Assembly: GCF_000943555.1 (NCBI RefSeq)
Contig: NZ_JTDV01000008.1
Location: 183,768-247,767 of the forward strand
DNA length: 64,000 bases
Reading direction: 5' to 3'
DNA from: Neotamlana nanhaiensis
Lineage (GTDB): Bacteria; Bacteroidota; Bacteroidia; Flavobacteriales; Flavobacteriaceae
This document shows, piece after piece, positions 47,416-55,892 of this stretch (the first letter of the stretch is position 1; each line of letters begins with the position of its first letter). Under the pieces are notes generated by a model. It was not told where the DNA came from. It did no database searches and saw only the letters and a list, made by a program, of their open reading frames with translations. The translations under genes and the position numbers were made by a program.

Positions 47416-47536
47416 AGAGCTGTTTGGAGTGCTTTTGGTTTTGACATTCTGAACTTGTTTCAGAATCTTAAATAGAAGAGAACCTGAAACAAGTTTAGGT
47501 TGACAATATAAAACCAAACACCTTCTAAACAGCTCT
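47416..47536. repeat. 121-bp nested palindromic element
   Basis: Outer imperfect arms of 27 bp, 47416-47442 and 47510-47536, share AGAGCTGTTT and TTTGGTTTT as inverted copies. Inside, CTGAACTTGTTTCAG (about 47449-47463) and the inverse CTGAAACAAGTTTAG form a second stem. The whole can fold as one long hairpin. It lies between the DUF4136 gene stop and the hydroxylase start, both on the minus strand. Confidence 0.7.
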
Positions 47537-47554
47537 AAGCTAATTTGTGTGTTA

Positions 47555-48121
47555 TTATTTTAACGCTTCAGGTGGGTATTTCTGCATAATTTCAGAAACA
47601 AACTCTTTGATGCGTTCTTCTTTCTTTTCCATATTTCGGCTTAAATAACCAGTTCCCATACCTTGCCAGACCAATTCTTTCTTTTCGGCATCAATTAAAT
47701 CGATAAATAATGTGCCTTCGGTACTTACGGAAGTAGTTGGTTGATTCCAACCCCAGCCCCAACCAGGACCAAAACCACCCCAAGGACCCCAACCGCCCCA
47801 ACCCCAAGCGCCATTGCCCCAGGCATTGTTGTAAACATCGACGCGTTGGTTCGATTTTGTAAATAAACTAATAAGTAAGTCTGGGTTTTCAGATTTGGTG
47901 AAGCCTTTTGCTAAAAGTTCGGCTTCAATAGCACGTAAAATACGACGTTTATCTAAATCGCTAATTTCGGCCTTATCGATACCCGTTTTAAAAAAAGCAA
48001 AGGTTTTATAATTGTTAAAATCGGCTTTTTTATCATAATCGGCAGCGACTCTAACCGAGGAGCAAGACGATAGTAGTACAAAAAAAGCTAAAAGTGGAAT
48101 TGTTTTAAAAAATGATTTCAT
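47555..48121 (-). CDS. DUF4136 lipoprotein
   Basis: A 188-residue lipoprotein: lipobox LLSSC near Cys19, then a DUF4136 domain (VAADYDKKADFNNYKTFAFF, DKRRILRAIEAELLAKGF, NPDLLISLFTK) interrupted by a Gly/Trp-rich insert around residues 104-130 (WGNGAWGWGGWGPWGGFGPG), and ending GTLFIDLIDAEKKELVWQG. Family function is unknown, probably envelope-associated. The Gly/Trp insert is common in Bacteroidota members. Confidence 0.88.
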   Translation of the reverse strand: MKSFFKTIPLLAFFVLLSSCSSVRVAADYDKKADFNNYKTFAFFKTGIDKAEISDLDKRRILRAIEAELLAKGFTKSENPDLLISLFTKSNQRVDVYNNAWGNGAWGWGGWGPWGGFGPGWGWGWNQPTTSVSTEGTLFIDLIDAEKKELVWQGMGTGYLSRNMEKKEERIKEFVSEIMQKYPPEALK

Positions 48122-48210
48122 AGCTATATTTTTTAGTTAATTCTTAAGATTTTTTCATTCATTTATGAATATCAATAATTATACCAAGTTTCTAGTAATT
48201 AATTTTTTAA

Positions 48211-48369
48211 CTAATAACTGTTCGTTTTTTTATTGTATCCGTAAGGGCAATGGCGACATCCACTTTCGCAACAATAACCGCGTTTTAGGTGATATTGCTC
48301 GGTAAAACATCGGTAGCCTTCTGGCGTTAAATAGTAGTCACCTTCTTCAATGGGGATAATTTTTTTCAT
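48211..48369 (-). CDS. DUF5522 cysteine-rich small protein
   Basis: A 52-residue protein: MKKIIPIEEGDYYLTPEGYR, CFTEQYHLKRGYCCESGCRH, then CPYGYNKKTNSY. The pattern FTExYHxxRGxCCxxxCRHCPY is that of DUF5522, with five cysteines plus His arranged as a metal site (probably zinc or iron-sulfur; inference). A -7 box TATCTTTG on the minus strand (48383-48376) ends 6 bases before the ATG, suggesting a leaderless or near-leaderless mRNA. Confidence 0.85.
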   Translation of the reverse strand: MKKIIPIEEGDYYLTPEGYRCFTEQYHLKRGYCCESGCRHCPYGYNKKTNSY

Positions 48370-48404
48370 CTTAATCAAAGATAATGTAAATTCGAGAATA
48401 AATT

Positions 48405-48457
48405 CCTTGGAAAATCCAAGGTTTCCACTTTTGTCATTCTCACGAAAGTGGGAATGG
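48405..48457. repeat. Two adjacent hairpins, dispersed repeat type
   Basis: CCTTGGA/TCCAAGG with a 3-nt loop (48405-48421), then CCACTTT/AAAGTGG (48425-48431 with 48445-48451) enclosing TGTCATTCTCACG. The second resembles the dispersed GTCATTC repeats. Confidence 0.5.
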
Positions 48458-48481
48458 ATTGATTTTTGAAAACCTTTTGTA

Positions 48482-48832
48482 ATGATTTTTATATCGAAAT
48501 ATTTAGTACCGAAAGGTTATTTAGGCTTAACGCTGTATCCGTTTATTTTGTTAAAACAAAAAACGTTGAAGCATGATGTTGCCTTTATGAATCATGAACG
48601 TATTCATTTAAAACAACAACTGGAATTACTAGTGTTACCATTTTATTTGTGGTATGTTCTAGAGTTTTTGGTTCGTTTAATTCAGTATAAAAATTGGTCA
48701 ATGGCATACCGAAATATTTCGTTCGAGCGAGAAGCGTATCATCAAGAAAAAAACTTAGAATATCTTAAAAACCGACCATTTTGGGCATTTTTAAAGTATC
48801 TTCGCAGGCATGATATTTCAGCTGGAACATAG
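48482..48832 (+). CDS. Small membrane protein with HExxH motif
   Basis: A 116-residue protein. It carries HERIH at 38-42 (NHERIHLKQQLELL), a hydrophobic helix at about 46-66 (LELLVLPFYLWYVLEFLVRLI), and a downstream acidic motif FEREAY (E82, E84). HExxH plus a later Glu is the ligand set of gluzincin metalloproteases, so this could be a minimal membrane-associated peptidase. The call is inference; no wider protease fold can be seen in 116 residues. The 3' end overlaps the next gene by 23 bases. Confidence 0.7.
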   Translation: MIFISKYLVPKGYLGLTLYPFILLKQKTLKHDVAFMNHERIHLKQQLELLVLPFYLWYVLEFLVRLIQYKNWSMAYRNISFEREAYHQEKNLEYLKNRPFWAFLKYLRRHDISAGT

Positions 48833-49721
48833 CATAAATCAGCGCATAAATTTACCTGAAAATTTTGGTGTAGAACTTTATGTTAAACGGGAAGATCGCA
48901 TTCATCCGTTTATCTCAGGAAATAAATACCGAAAACTTAAATACAACTTACAAGAAGCCGGACGCTTAGAATATAAAACCTTGCTGACTTTTGGAGGCGC
49001 GTATTCAAATCATATCGCTGCTGTGGCCGCTGCAGGCAAAGCATTTGGTTTTAATACTATTGGGGTTGTAAGAGGTGAGGAGCTTCAAAGTAAAATCAAT
49101 GAAAATGTTACGTTGCGTTTTGCTCAAAACGAAGGGATGCAGTTTAAATTTGTATCACGTGAAGCTTACAGAGATAAAACGAGCGAATCGTTTTTAAATG
49201 ATTTAAAAAATGAGTTTGGTTCGTTTTACACCATTCCTGAAGGCGGCACAAATACTTTCGCAGTGAAAGGTTGTGAAGAAATTTTATCTGAAGAAGATAA
49301 GACTTTCGATGTTATTTGTTGTGCGGTTGGCACTGGCGGAACAATTTCTGGGTTGATTAATGCTTCATATGGAAATCAGCAAATTTTAGGTTTTCCTGCA
49401 TTAAAAGGCGATTTTTTAAAAGAAGATATTAGTAAATTTGTTGCCAAGGGCAATTGGAAGTTAATAACCGATTATCATTTTGGAGGTTATGCTAAAATAA
49501 ATCAAGCATTAATAGGTTTTATAAATAGCTTTAAAATTGAAAATGATATACCGCTAGATCCCGTTTACACAGGAAAAATGATGTATGGCATTTATAATTT
49601 AATTGAAAACGGATATTTTTCCAAAGGCTCAAAAATATTAGCGATTCATACTGGAGGATTACAAGGTATTACAGGTATGAATGCAACTTTAAAGAAAAAA
49701 AAATTACCACTAATTCAATAA
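48810..49721 (+). CDS. ACC deaminase / D-cysteine desulfhydrase-like PLP enzyme
   Basis: A 303-residue fold-type II PLP enzyme. The PLP lysine is in [11 protein letters not shown] (Lys39). [17 protein letters not shown] carries the SNH motif typical of the ACC deaminase and D-cysteine desulfhydrase group, and [10 protein letters not shown] binds the PLP phosphate. At 303 residues it is shorter than true ACC deaminase (about 338), so D-cysteine desulfhydrase-like activity or another amino acid substrate is more likely. It overlaps the HExxH gene by 23 bases and is followed after 5 bases by a glucosaminidase gene. Confidence 0.87.
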   Translation: MIFQLEHSINQRINLPENFGVELYVKREDRIHPFISGNKYRKLKYNLQEAGRLEYKTLLTFGGAYSNHIAAVAAAGKAFGFNTIGVVRGEELQSKINENVTLRFAQNEGMQFKFVSREAYRDKTSESFLNDLKNEFGSFYTIPEGGTNTFAVKGCEEILSEEDKTFDVICCAVGTGGTISGLINASYGNQQILGFPALKGDFLKEDISKFVAKGNWKLITDYHFGGYAKINQALIGFINSFKIENDIPLDPVYTGKMMYGIYNLIENGYFSKGSKILAIHTGGLQGITGMNATLKKKKLPLIQ

Positions 49722-49726
49722 TTTAC

Positions 49727-50506
49727 ATGAAAAAAATAGTCGTAATATGCTGTTTGGGGTTAATCTTATTTAGCTGTAAAACAAAAAAAACAGCAGTTAC
49801 AAAACGTCCAACACGAACAACACAACCTACAACAGAAAGGCAAACCAACCGAACTACGCCTGCTACAACGCCAAAAGTTTACGCAAGTAAAACCGAAGAG
49901 TATATCGATTTGTACAAGGAAGTAGCCCAACAAGAAATGCAATTGTACGGTATTCCAGCGAGTATTACTTTAGCTCAAGGTATTTTGGAATCGGCATCTG
50001 GTTACGGACGCTTATCGGTTGAGGCGAATAACCATTTTGGTATAAAATGCCATGAATGGACGGGAGCAAGAATTTATCATGACGACGATGAGCTGCAAGA
50101 ATGCTTCAGAAAATATAAAGATGCGAAATATTCGTTTCGAGATCATTCTTTGTTTTTAAAAGAACGCAAACGTTACGCAGGGCTTTTCGACTTAAAAAAA
50201 GAAGATTATAAAGGTTGGGCAAAAGGCTTACGTGCTGCAGGTTATGCGACAGATAGAAAATATCCAGATAAACTGATTAGTTTAATTGAACGTTACCAAT
50301 TACACGAGTTCGATAAAAAGGTATTAGGGAAAAACTATACGCTTTATGAGCCTGCATCCTACAAAGAAACTTATACGGTTACCAAAGGCGATACCTTATA
50401 TTCCATATCGCGAAAATACAATTTATCGGTTGCTGAATTGCAAAAATTAAATGGGTTAAACGGTACGAACTTGAGCATTGGTCAGGTTTTGATTGTAAAA
50501 CCGTAA
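49727..50506 (+). CDS. LysM-containing glucosaminidase lipoprotein
   Basis: A 259-residue cell wall hydrolase. Lipobox LFSC near Cys17, a Thr/Arg/Gln-rich tether (about 20-55), a glucosaminidase domain about 60-200 with [20 protein letters not shown] and [11 protein letters not shown] (Glu in ILES is the expected catalytic residue), and a C-terminal LysM domain about 214-258 ([20 protein letters not shown]). It should cleave glycan strands of peptidoglycan as a FlgJ/LytG-like enzyme. Confidence 0.92.
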   Translation: MKKIVVICCLGLILFSCKTKKTAVTKRPTRTTQPTTERQTNRTTPATTPKVYASKTEEYIDLYKEVAQQEMQLYGIPASITLAQGILESASGYGRLSVEANNHFGIKCHEWTGARIYHDDDELQECFRKYKDAKYSFRDHSLFLKERKRYAGLFDLKKEDYKGWAKGLRAAGYATDRKYPDKLISLIERYQLHEFDKKVLGKNYTLYEPASYKETYTVTKGDTLYSISRKYNLSVAELQKLNGLNGTNLSIGQVLIVKP

Positions 50507-50529
50507 CGATATAAAATTTCAATTTTTAG

Positions 50530-51816
50530 ATGATTTATAAAAGAAGTAGTGCTTTATTTTCTGAAGCCGAAAAAGTAATTCCGGGAGGTGTTAACTCTCC
50601 AGTAAGAGCATTTAAAGGTGTTGGCGGAACACCCATTTTTGTAAAAGAAGCCAAAGGTGCTTATTTGTTTGATGAAGATGGTAACCGTTTAATAGATTAC
50701 ATTAACTCCTGGGGACCTATGATTTTAGGTCATGCGCACAAGCCTGTGGTTGATGCGGTTGTTGAAAAAGCGCAAAAAGGAACATCGTTTGGAATGCCAA
50801 CCGAAATTGAAACTAAAATTGCAGAATTAGCAGTTTCTATGGTGCCAAATATTGATAAAATCCGTTTTGTAAATTCAGGTACCGAAGCTTGTATGAGCGC
50901 GGTTAGGTTAGCGCGCGGATTTACTGGTAAAGATAAAATTATAAAGTTTGCAGGGTGTTATCATGGGCATTCCGATTCGTTTTTAATTCAAGCGGGTAGT
51001 GGAGCCAGTACTTTTGGTACGCCAAATTCGCCAGGTGTAACACAAGGTACAGCTAAAGATACTTTGTTGGCAAATTATAATGATATTGACAATGTAAAAG
51101 CCATTATTGAAGCGAATAAAGATGAAATAGCTTGTATCATTATTGAGCCGGTTGCAGGTAATATGGGCTGTATTCCTCCAAAAGATGGTTTTTTACAAGC
51201 CTTGAGAACGGTTTGTGACGCCAATAATATTTTATTGATTTTTGATGAGGTGATGACGGGCTTTCGTTTGGCTAAAGGTGGTGCACAAGAATTGTTTGGC
51301 ATAAAAGCCGATATTGTTTGTTTTGGAAAAGTAATAGGTGGTGGTTTGCCTGTTGGTGCTTTTGCCGCAAGAAACGAGATTATGGATTATTTAGCTCCCG
51401 TTGGTCCTGTGTATCAAGCGGGAACATTGAGTGGAAATCCTTTAGCTATGGCGGCAGGTTTAGCGATGTTAAATGAGTTAAATACGAAAAGCCACATTTT
51501 TGATAGCATAAACGAAAAAACTGAATATTTACATAAAGGCATTGCGAAAGTATTAAGCGATAACAATATTGTACATACCATAAACCGTGTAGGCTCTATG
51601 ATTTCGGTACATTTTGATGAAGGTGAAGTTTACGATTTTACTACTGCTGCCAAAGGTAATAATGATACGTTTAAAAACTTTTTTCATGGTTTGTTAAACG
51701 AAGGTGTTTATATAGCACCTAGTGCGTTTGAAACTTGGTTTATCACAGAAGCTTTAACCTACCAAGATTTAGATTTTACTATTAATGCCATAAATAAGGT
51801 AGCTAAAACGCTATAA
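50530..51816 (+). CDS. hemL: Glutamate-1-semialdehyde 2,1-aminomutase
   Basis: A 428-residue PLP enzyme that makes 5-aminolevulinate from glutamate-1-semialdehyde in the C5 pathway to haem. Features: [18 protein letters not shown] near the N-terminus, [38 protein letters not shown], and the PLP lysine in [11 protein letters not shown] (Lys267). Length matches the family. No other haem genes are in the window. Confidence 0.97.
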   Translation: MIYKRSSALFSEAEKVIPGGVNSPVRAFKGVGGTPIFVKEAKGAYLFDEDGNRLIDYINSWGPMILGHAHKPVVDAVVEKAQKGTSFGMPTEIETKIAELAVSMVPNIDKIRFVNSGTEACMSAVRLARGFTGKDKIIKFAGCYHGHSDSFLIQAGSGASTFGTPNSPGVTQGTAKDTLLANYNDIDNVKAIIEANKDEIACIIIEPVAGNMGCIPPKDGFLQALRTVCDANNILLIFDEVMTGFRLAKGGAQELFGIKADIVCFGKVIGGGLPVGAFAARNEIMDYLAPVGPVYQAGTLSGNPLAMAAGLAMLNELNTKSHIFDSINEKTEYLHKGIAKVLSDNNIVHTINRVGSMISVHFDEGEVYDFTTAAKGNNDTFKNFFHGLLNEGVYIAPSAFETWFITEALTYQDLDFTINAINKVAKTL

Positions 51817-51824
51817 AAAGAAGA

Positions 51825-51860
51825 AAGCACCGTATTCATCAGATTTTGAATATGGTGCTT
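51825..51860. terminator. Bidirectional terminator between hemL and the Spy-like gene
   Basis: A 14-bp stem (51825-51838 with 51847-51860, one wobble pair) with an 8-nt loop between convergent genes. The minus-strand continuation is T-rich (TTTCTTCTTTTT), so it suits the Spy-like gene best. Confidence 0.75.
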
Positions 51861-51885
51861 AACTAAACTAACTAACTATCAATCA

Positions 51886-52353
51886 TTAACTTTTTTGTTT
51901 GCGGTGTTTTTTAAAACCGTCTTTACGCTCTTTTCCACGCATAGCCATACGTTGTTGTCCTTTTTCCCATTTTGCGTATTGGTCATCATTTAAAATATCT
52001 TTCATTTTTCTTTTCATAGCAATTTGATGGTCTAAACGCGCATTTTCCATAGCATAACGTTCTTCATCGGTTGGTTTTTTTAATTCACCTTTTTCTTTTT
52101 TAGCTTTCATTTCTTCGAACTTAGCTTTACGCTGTGTGGCATTTTCTAAGTTTATTTTTTGAATTTTAGCTTGTTGCGATTCGGTTAAATCTAAATGTAA
52201 TGTCATGCGTTTTGTTTGAAGGGTTGCGATTTCTTCGGCACTCATGCTCATCATTTTTTCCATTCTTTCTTTACGTTGTCCGTCTCTTGGTCCTTCTTGA
52301 GCTACAGCTTGTAATCCTACAAATGCCACGGCTATTAAAATTAGTTTTTTCAT
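51886..52353 (-). CDS. Spy/CpxP-like or DUF4890 secreted protein
   Basis: A 155-residue protein with a signal peptide (1-18, LQAVAQ) and a very basic helical body. Repeated segments LDLTESQQAKIQKIN and MKDILNDDQYAKWEKGQQRM follow the LTxxQ ... L..xQ pattern of Spy/CpxP periplasmic proteins. Spy-like proteins act as chaperones or envelope stress sensors; the role here is inferred from pattern only. It is close in form to DUF4890. Confidence 0.7.
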   Translation of the reverse strand: MKKLILIAVAFVGLQAVAQEGPRDGQRKERMEKMMSMSAEEIATLQTKRMTLHLDLTESQQAKIQKINLENATQRKAKFEEMKAKKEKGELKKPTDEERYAMENARLDHQIAMKRKMKDILNDDQYAKWEKGQQRMAMRGKERKDGFKKHRKQKS

Positions 52354-52469
52354 CTTTTATTTTTTTAATATTTACTTCTAGGACTTTTAAATTTTAAAAA
52401 AGTTTAATGCATGCTTAAATTTTAACGCGACGTTAACAGGTTGATAGCAAGGTGTTAATAGCTGTAAGT

Positions 52470-53684
52470 CTAGTAAAATAAAGGCTTTTTAAACGAAATA
52501 CCCGTTTGCAAATCGGGGGCGTTATTAACCAAAAAATCTTGTTTTATATAAAATGAACATTGAAATTTTGGCGTGCCATAAGAATAAATTAACGACCAAT
52601 TTGATAGCGAATTATAAAGTTCGGAAATACCGTGATGCCATCCGCTATCTGCCGCTTGCCAATCGCCCAATAGAAAATAATAATCGGCTTCCTCTTTTTT
52701 ATTATAACTGGTTTGTATTTGATAATTTATACCAATAGCGTTAAAGTTCCCTTTTTTTGTATACTTGGTAATTTGCGGATTAGCTTCAAAAGTTGCCAGA
52801 TATTTATTATTACCTAAGTCGCTATTTTTAGAATTAAAGTTGATTATATTTTTACGAAGCACACTTCCGTGAATACCAAAATTTAATTCGTATTTGTTTT
52901 TTAAGTTGAATTTTTTAATGGCGTTTACTGAAGCACCTACATCGGTTGAAGCATTGAATTTGGAGGTGTTGATGCCTAAATGAGTTCCTAAGTTTATAAA
53001 TAGTTGTTTTGATTTATTAATAGCAAGTTCGGGGTAATAAAAGTGATTAAAGGCAAGTCCTCCAATAAAAAAATCGTTGGTATTTAGCTGTAAAGTTTTA
53101 CCGTTTCGATCTAAATATTTAAAATTAACTTGGTTTAATCCGTAGTGTTTTCGCCCAAAAGGATCATCTTTCGCTATAACCTGTGAATGAAACCACTCAA
53201 TAGTTTCGTCGCTTGTAATAGGTGAAAATGGGTATGCGCCTTTTGTAATTAAGTATGATCTAAGGTTAATATTTAACTCACGGTTTTTGTTTATTGGAAT
53301 GTTAACGCCTAGACTAAAGTTTTTTATAACAGCGTCAATTACAATATTCATATAATCGGCAGGTGTGGTATCTTCATCTACATAATTAAAACGCCTGTTG
53401 TACCAGGTGGTTTCACTGAATTGTTGTCGAATTTCTGGGTTTTTAGGAAAGTAACCTTCTACATAAGGGTGAAAATTATTACCACTGCTTATATTTAATG
53501 TAAGTGTGGTGTTTTTTAAAGCCTGATGCTTAAGGTTAGAAGCTATTCTTGAGCTAAAAATACCAAAATGGTGTGTTGTTAAAATATTGGGGTTATCTAT
53601 GCCGTTTTGAGGAAATGAAATGTTTTGGCCGAATAAATTTGTAATGCTTAATACAATAAATACTATGCGAAACATTTTAATCAT
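52470..53684 (-). CDS. Outer membrane protein of unknown function
   Basis: A 404-residue protein with a signal peptide (1-19, ITNLFGQ; an alternative ATG is at 53675). The body consists of many amphipathic strands with aromatic ends (SLGVNIPINKNRELNINLRS, YELNFGIHGSVLRKN, FNAIGINYQIQTSYN) ending in QTGISFKKPLFY, so a beta-barrel is likely. No family recognised. It starts 23 bases after the stop of the CHASE hybrid kinase gene, so the two are probably cotranscribed. Confidence 0.7.
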   Translation of the reverse strand: MIKMFRIVFIVLSITNLFGQNISFPQNGIDNPNILTTHHFGIFSSRIASNLKHQALKNTTLTLNISSGNNFHPYVEGYFPKNPEIRQQFSETTWYNRRFNYVDEDTTPADYMNIVIDAVIKNFSLGVNIPINKNRELNINLRSYLITKGAYPFSPITSDETIEWFHSQVIAKDDPFGRKHYGLNQVNFKYLDRNGKTLQLNTNDFFIGGLAFNHFYYPELAINKSKQLFINLGTHLGINTSKFNASTDVGASVNAIKKFNLKNKYELNFGIHGSVLRKNIINFNSKNSDLGNNKYLATFEANPQITKYTKKGNFNAIGINYQIQTSYNKKEEADYYFLLGDWQAADSGWHHGISELYNSLSNWSLIYSYGTPKFQCSFYIKQDFLVNNAPDLQTGISFKKPLFY

Positions 53685-53707
53685 AGATAATAATACAAAA
53701 GTTGAAA

Positions 53708-55759
53708 TTAATGAATAAAATGAAATTGTAAAAGTTTCGCTATATGCTCTTTTTTAAAGGGTTTAGATAGGTAGTTGTTCATGCCGTTTTCTAAAGCCTT
53801 ATCGATGGCTTCGGTGGTAACATTGGCCGATAACCCAAAAATTATTACGTCGCTATCTAATTGCCTAATTTCTTTTGTGGCTTCCCAACCATCCATAATA
53901 GGCATGTGAATATCCATAAAAATTAAGTCGTAATTTCTATTGGCTTTAAAAGTATCTACACAGGCTAACCCGTTGTTTGCTGTGTCGGCAGTTACACCAA
54001 AACTTTCCAAGAATTTTTTTAATACAATGATGTTTAGTTTGTTGTCGTCTACAATTAATACGTTTAAATCCGATAGGTTTGCGTTTGTTTTTTGTATTGG
54101 TTCATTTGTTATGGTTTCTTGATTTTTAATGATCGGAAAAACCATATCGAATTTAAAAGTAGTGCCTTCGTTTTGAGTGCTTTTTACAGTTATATCGCCA
54201 CCCATCATATTAATAAAAATTTTACTAATAGCTAAACCAAGACCGCTACCTTCATATTGTTTTTTTACGCTGTTTTCTATTTGTTTAAATCGCTCGAAAA
54301 TGTTTTCGATTTGATTTGATGGAATGCCAATACCAGTATCGCTCACCGAAATTTTTATGCGCAACTTATTGGCTTTAGTAATTTTTTCGCTGTAGGTTAG
54401 AGTAACACCACCTTTATTGGTGAATTTTAGTCCGTTTTTAATAATATTATTTACTATTTGTATAAACTTACTTTCGTCGCCTAAAACTGTAAAGTTGTTT
54501 GCTTTTTTGTATTTAGCTTTTAAATACAAATCCTTTCGAAGGAATATAAATTGATTAACCTCAATAAGTTCTTTTATTTTTTGAAGTGGATTAAATTTAA
54601 CTTCGGAAAGCTCAATTTTACCCGATTCAATTTTATCAATATCTAAAATGTCGTTAACAATATTAAGTAAATTGCTCGACGACTTTTCCATAAGGTTTAA
54701 GTATTCCTTGTCGGTTTTGTTTAATTTACTTTCTTTTAAAAGCTCTATAAAACCTAATATAGCATGAAGCGGCGTGCGAATTTCATGGCTCATATTAGAT
54801 AAAAATTCGGTTTTAGCTAAGGATGCTTTTTCGGCACGTTTACGTTCTTTATTTAATTTTTTATTAGCGTTTAAAAGTTTGCTGTTACTTGTTATTGCTA
54901 GTTTACGTTGATTTCTGGCTCGAATATAAAAGTAAATTAACATACTGGTTAAACAACTAAAAATAATACCAATTACTAAGGCTATATTTACTAAATACCG
55001 ACCTTCGGAATACGAAAATTTATTGGTTGGCGAAACTTGAAGTTCCCATATATGTTGGTCCAGTGTATCAACTACTATGCTATCTTTATAACTGTAGCCT
55101 TTGTTATTTTTATGGAATTTGTTTAATGTATAGAATGTTTTATTAGTATGATCGGAAAATACAATAGCATAATTGTTATTTAAGTTCGATGCGAATTTGT
55201 TAAACTTCAAATTATAGTCCATTCCAGCCGTAATAGTACCTTGAAATGTGTTGTTGAAATACACGGGAACGTCTACCAGAAAAGCATTTCCGCCTTGCGT
55301 TAAGGTTGCCCAAGGTGTTATGTTAACTTGTTGGTTTTTGCTATGCTTAAGCCATTCGTCTCGGCGGTATTCAATTTTAGAAATATCTAAACCAATCGCA
55401 TTTTCGTTACCTCTAATTGGCGTTATTTTTCGAATAACCATTGTGCTATCAATCCATTCTAAAAATTTAAATGAAGGATTTTGCTCCAAGAGCATTTCGG
55501 CATCTTTTTCCCAGTGGTTTAGGTAAAGACCGTTGGTGAATTCTATGCGGTTTTTAAGATTTTCAAGACGAGAAATATCGTTTTTTATAATATTTCTAAA
55601 CTCTTTTGAAACAAGCTTGCCATTTTGTAAAACATCTTCGTCAATAGTATTATTAACGTTGTTTAAAGCTTTTTTCCAAAATGTAAGAACTAAAATTGCC
55701 GATATTAAAAAGGCAATTAGCGGAAACAAAACAATTTTTTTGTTAAGTTTATTAAACAT
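53708..55759 (-). CDS. CHASE-domain hybrid histidine kinase
   Basis: A 683-residue membrane kinase. Membrane helix 1 about 10-28, a CHASE-like periplasmic domain about 60-245 (FLEWIDSTMVIRKITPIRGN), membrane helix 2 about 256-279, a HisKA domain with TEFLSNMSHEIRTPLHA (His325), a HATPase domain with NNIIKNGLKFT, SDTGIGIP and GSGLGLAISK, and a C-terminal receiver with DDNKLN and phospho-Asp616 in LIFMDIHMP. No Hpt domain is present, so phosphate would pass to a separate carrier, or the receiver may be autoregulatory. It is paired with a barrel protein gene downstream. Confidence 0.95.
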   Translation of the reverse strand: MFNKLNKKIVLFPLIAFLISAILVLTFWKKALNNVNNTIDEDVLQNGKLVSKEFRNIIKNDISRLENLKNRIEFTNGLYLNHWEKDAEMLLEQNPSFKFLEWIDSTMVIRKITPIRGNENAIGLDISKIEYRRDEWLKHSKNQQVNITPWATLTQGGNAFLVDVPVYFNNTFQGTITAGMDYNLKFNKFASNLNNNYAIVFSDHTNKTFYTLNKFHKNNKGYSYKDSIVVDTLDQHIWELQVSPTNKFSYSEGRYLVNIALVIGIIFSCLTSMLIYFYIRARNQRKLAITSNSKLLNANKKLNKERKRAEKASLAKTEFLSNMSHEIRTPLHAILGFIELLKESKLNKTDKEYLNLMEKSSSNLLNIVNDILDIDKIESGKIELSEVKFNPLQKIKELIEVNQFIFLRKDLYLKAKYKKANNFTVLGDESKFIQIVNNIIKNGLKFTNKGGVTLTYSEKITKANKLRIKISVSDTGIGIPSNQIENIFERFKQIENSVKKQYEGSGLGLAISKIFINMMGGDITVKSTQNEGTTFKFDMVFPIIKNQETITNEPIQKTNANLSDLNVLIVDDNKLNIIVLKKFLESFGVTADTANNGLACVDTFKANRNYDLIFMDIHMPIMDGWEATKEIRQLDSDVIIFGLSANVTTEAIDKALENGMNNYLSKPFKKEHIAKLLQFHFIH

Positions 55760-55845
55760 TATACATGTTTTAGGCTTATTTAAATAATTTTATAAGCGCT
55801 TTAAATTTAGTTGTTTTTTTGAAACAATGAATGTACTAAAAAAAT

Positions 55846-55884
55846 GAAAACCGAATTAACTAATTTTAAGATAATTCGGTTTTT
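55846..55884 (-). terminator. lysS terminator
   Basis: A 12-bp perfect stem (55847-55858 with 55872-55883), just after the lysS stop codon. A T-rich run follows a few bases later on the minus strand. Confidence 0.75.
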
Positions 55885-55892
55885 GAAGTGTT

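Noticed and set aside
47352..47447. A 32-codon N-terminal extension of the aromatic amino acid hydroxylase
   Set aside because: The added codons run through the arm of the nested palindrome and give a hydrophobic stretch that does not suit this cytoplasmic enzyme family. The ATG at 47351 is preferred.
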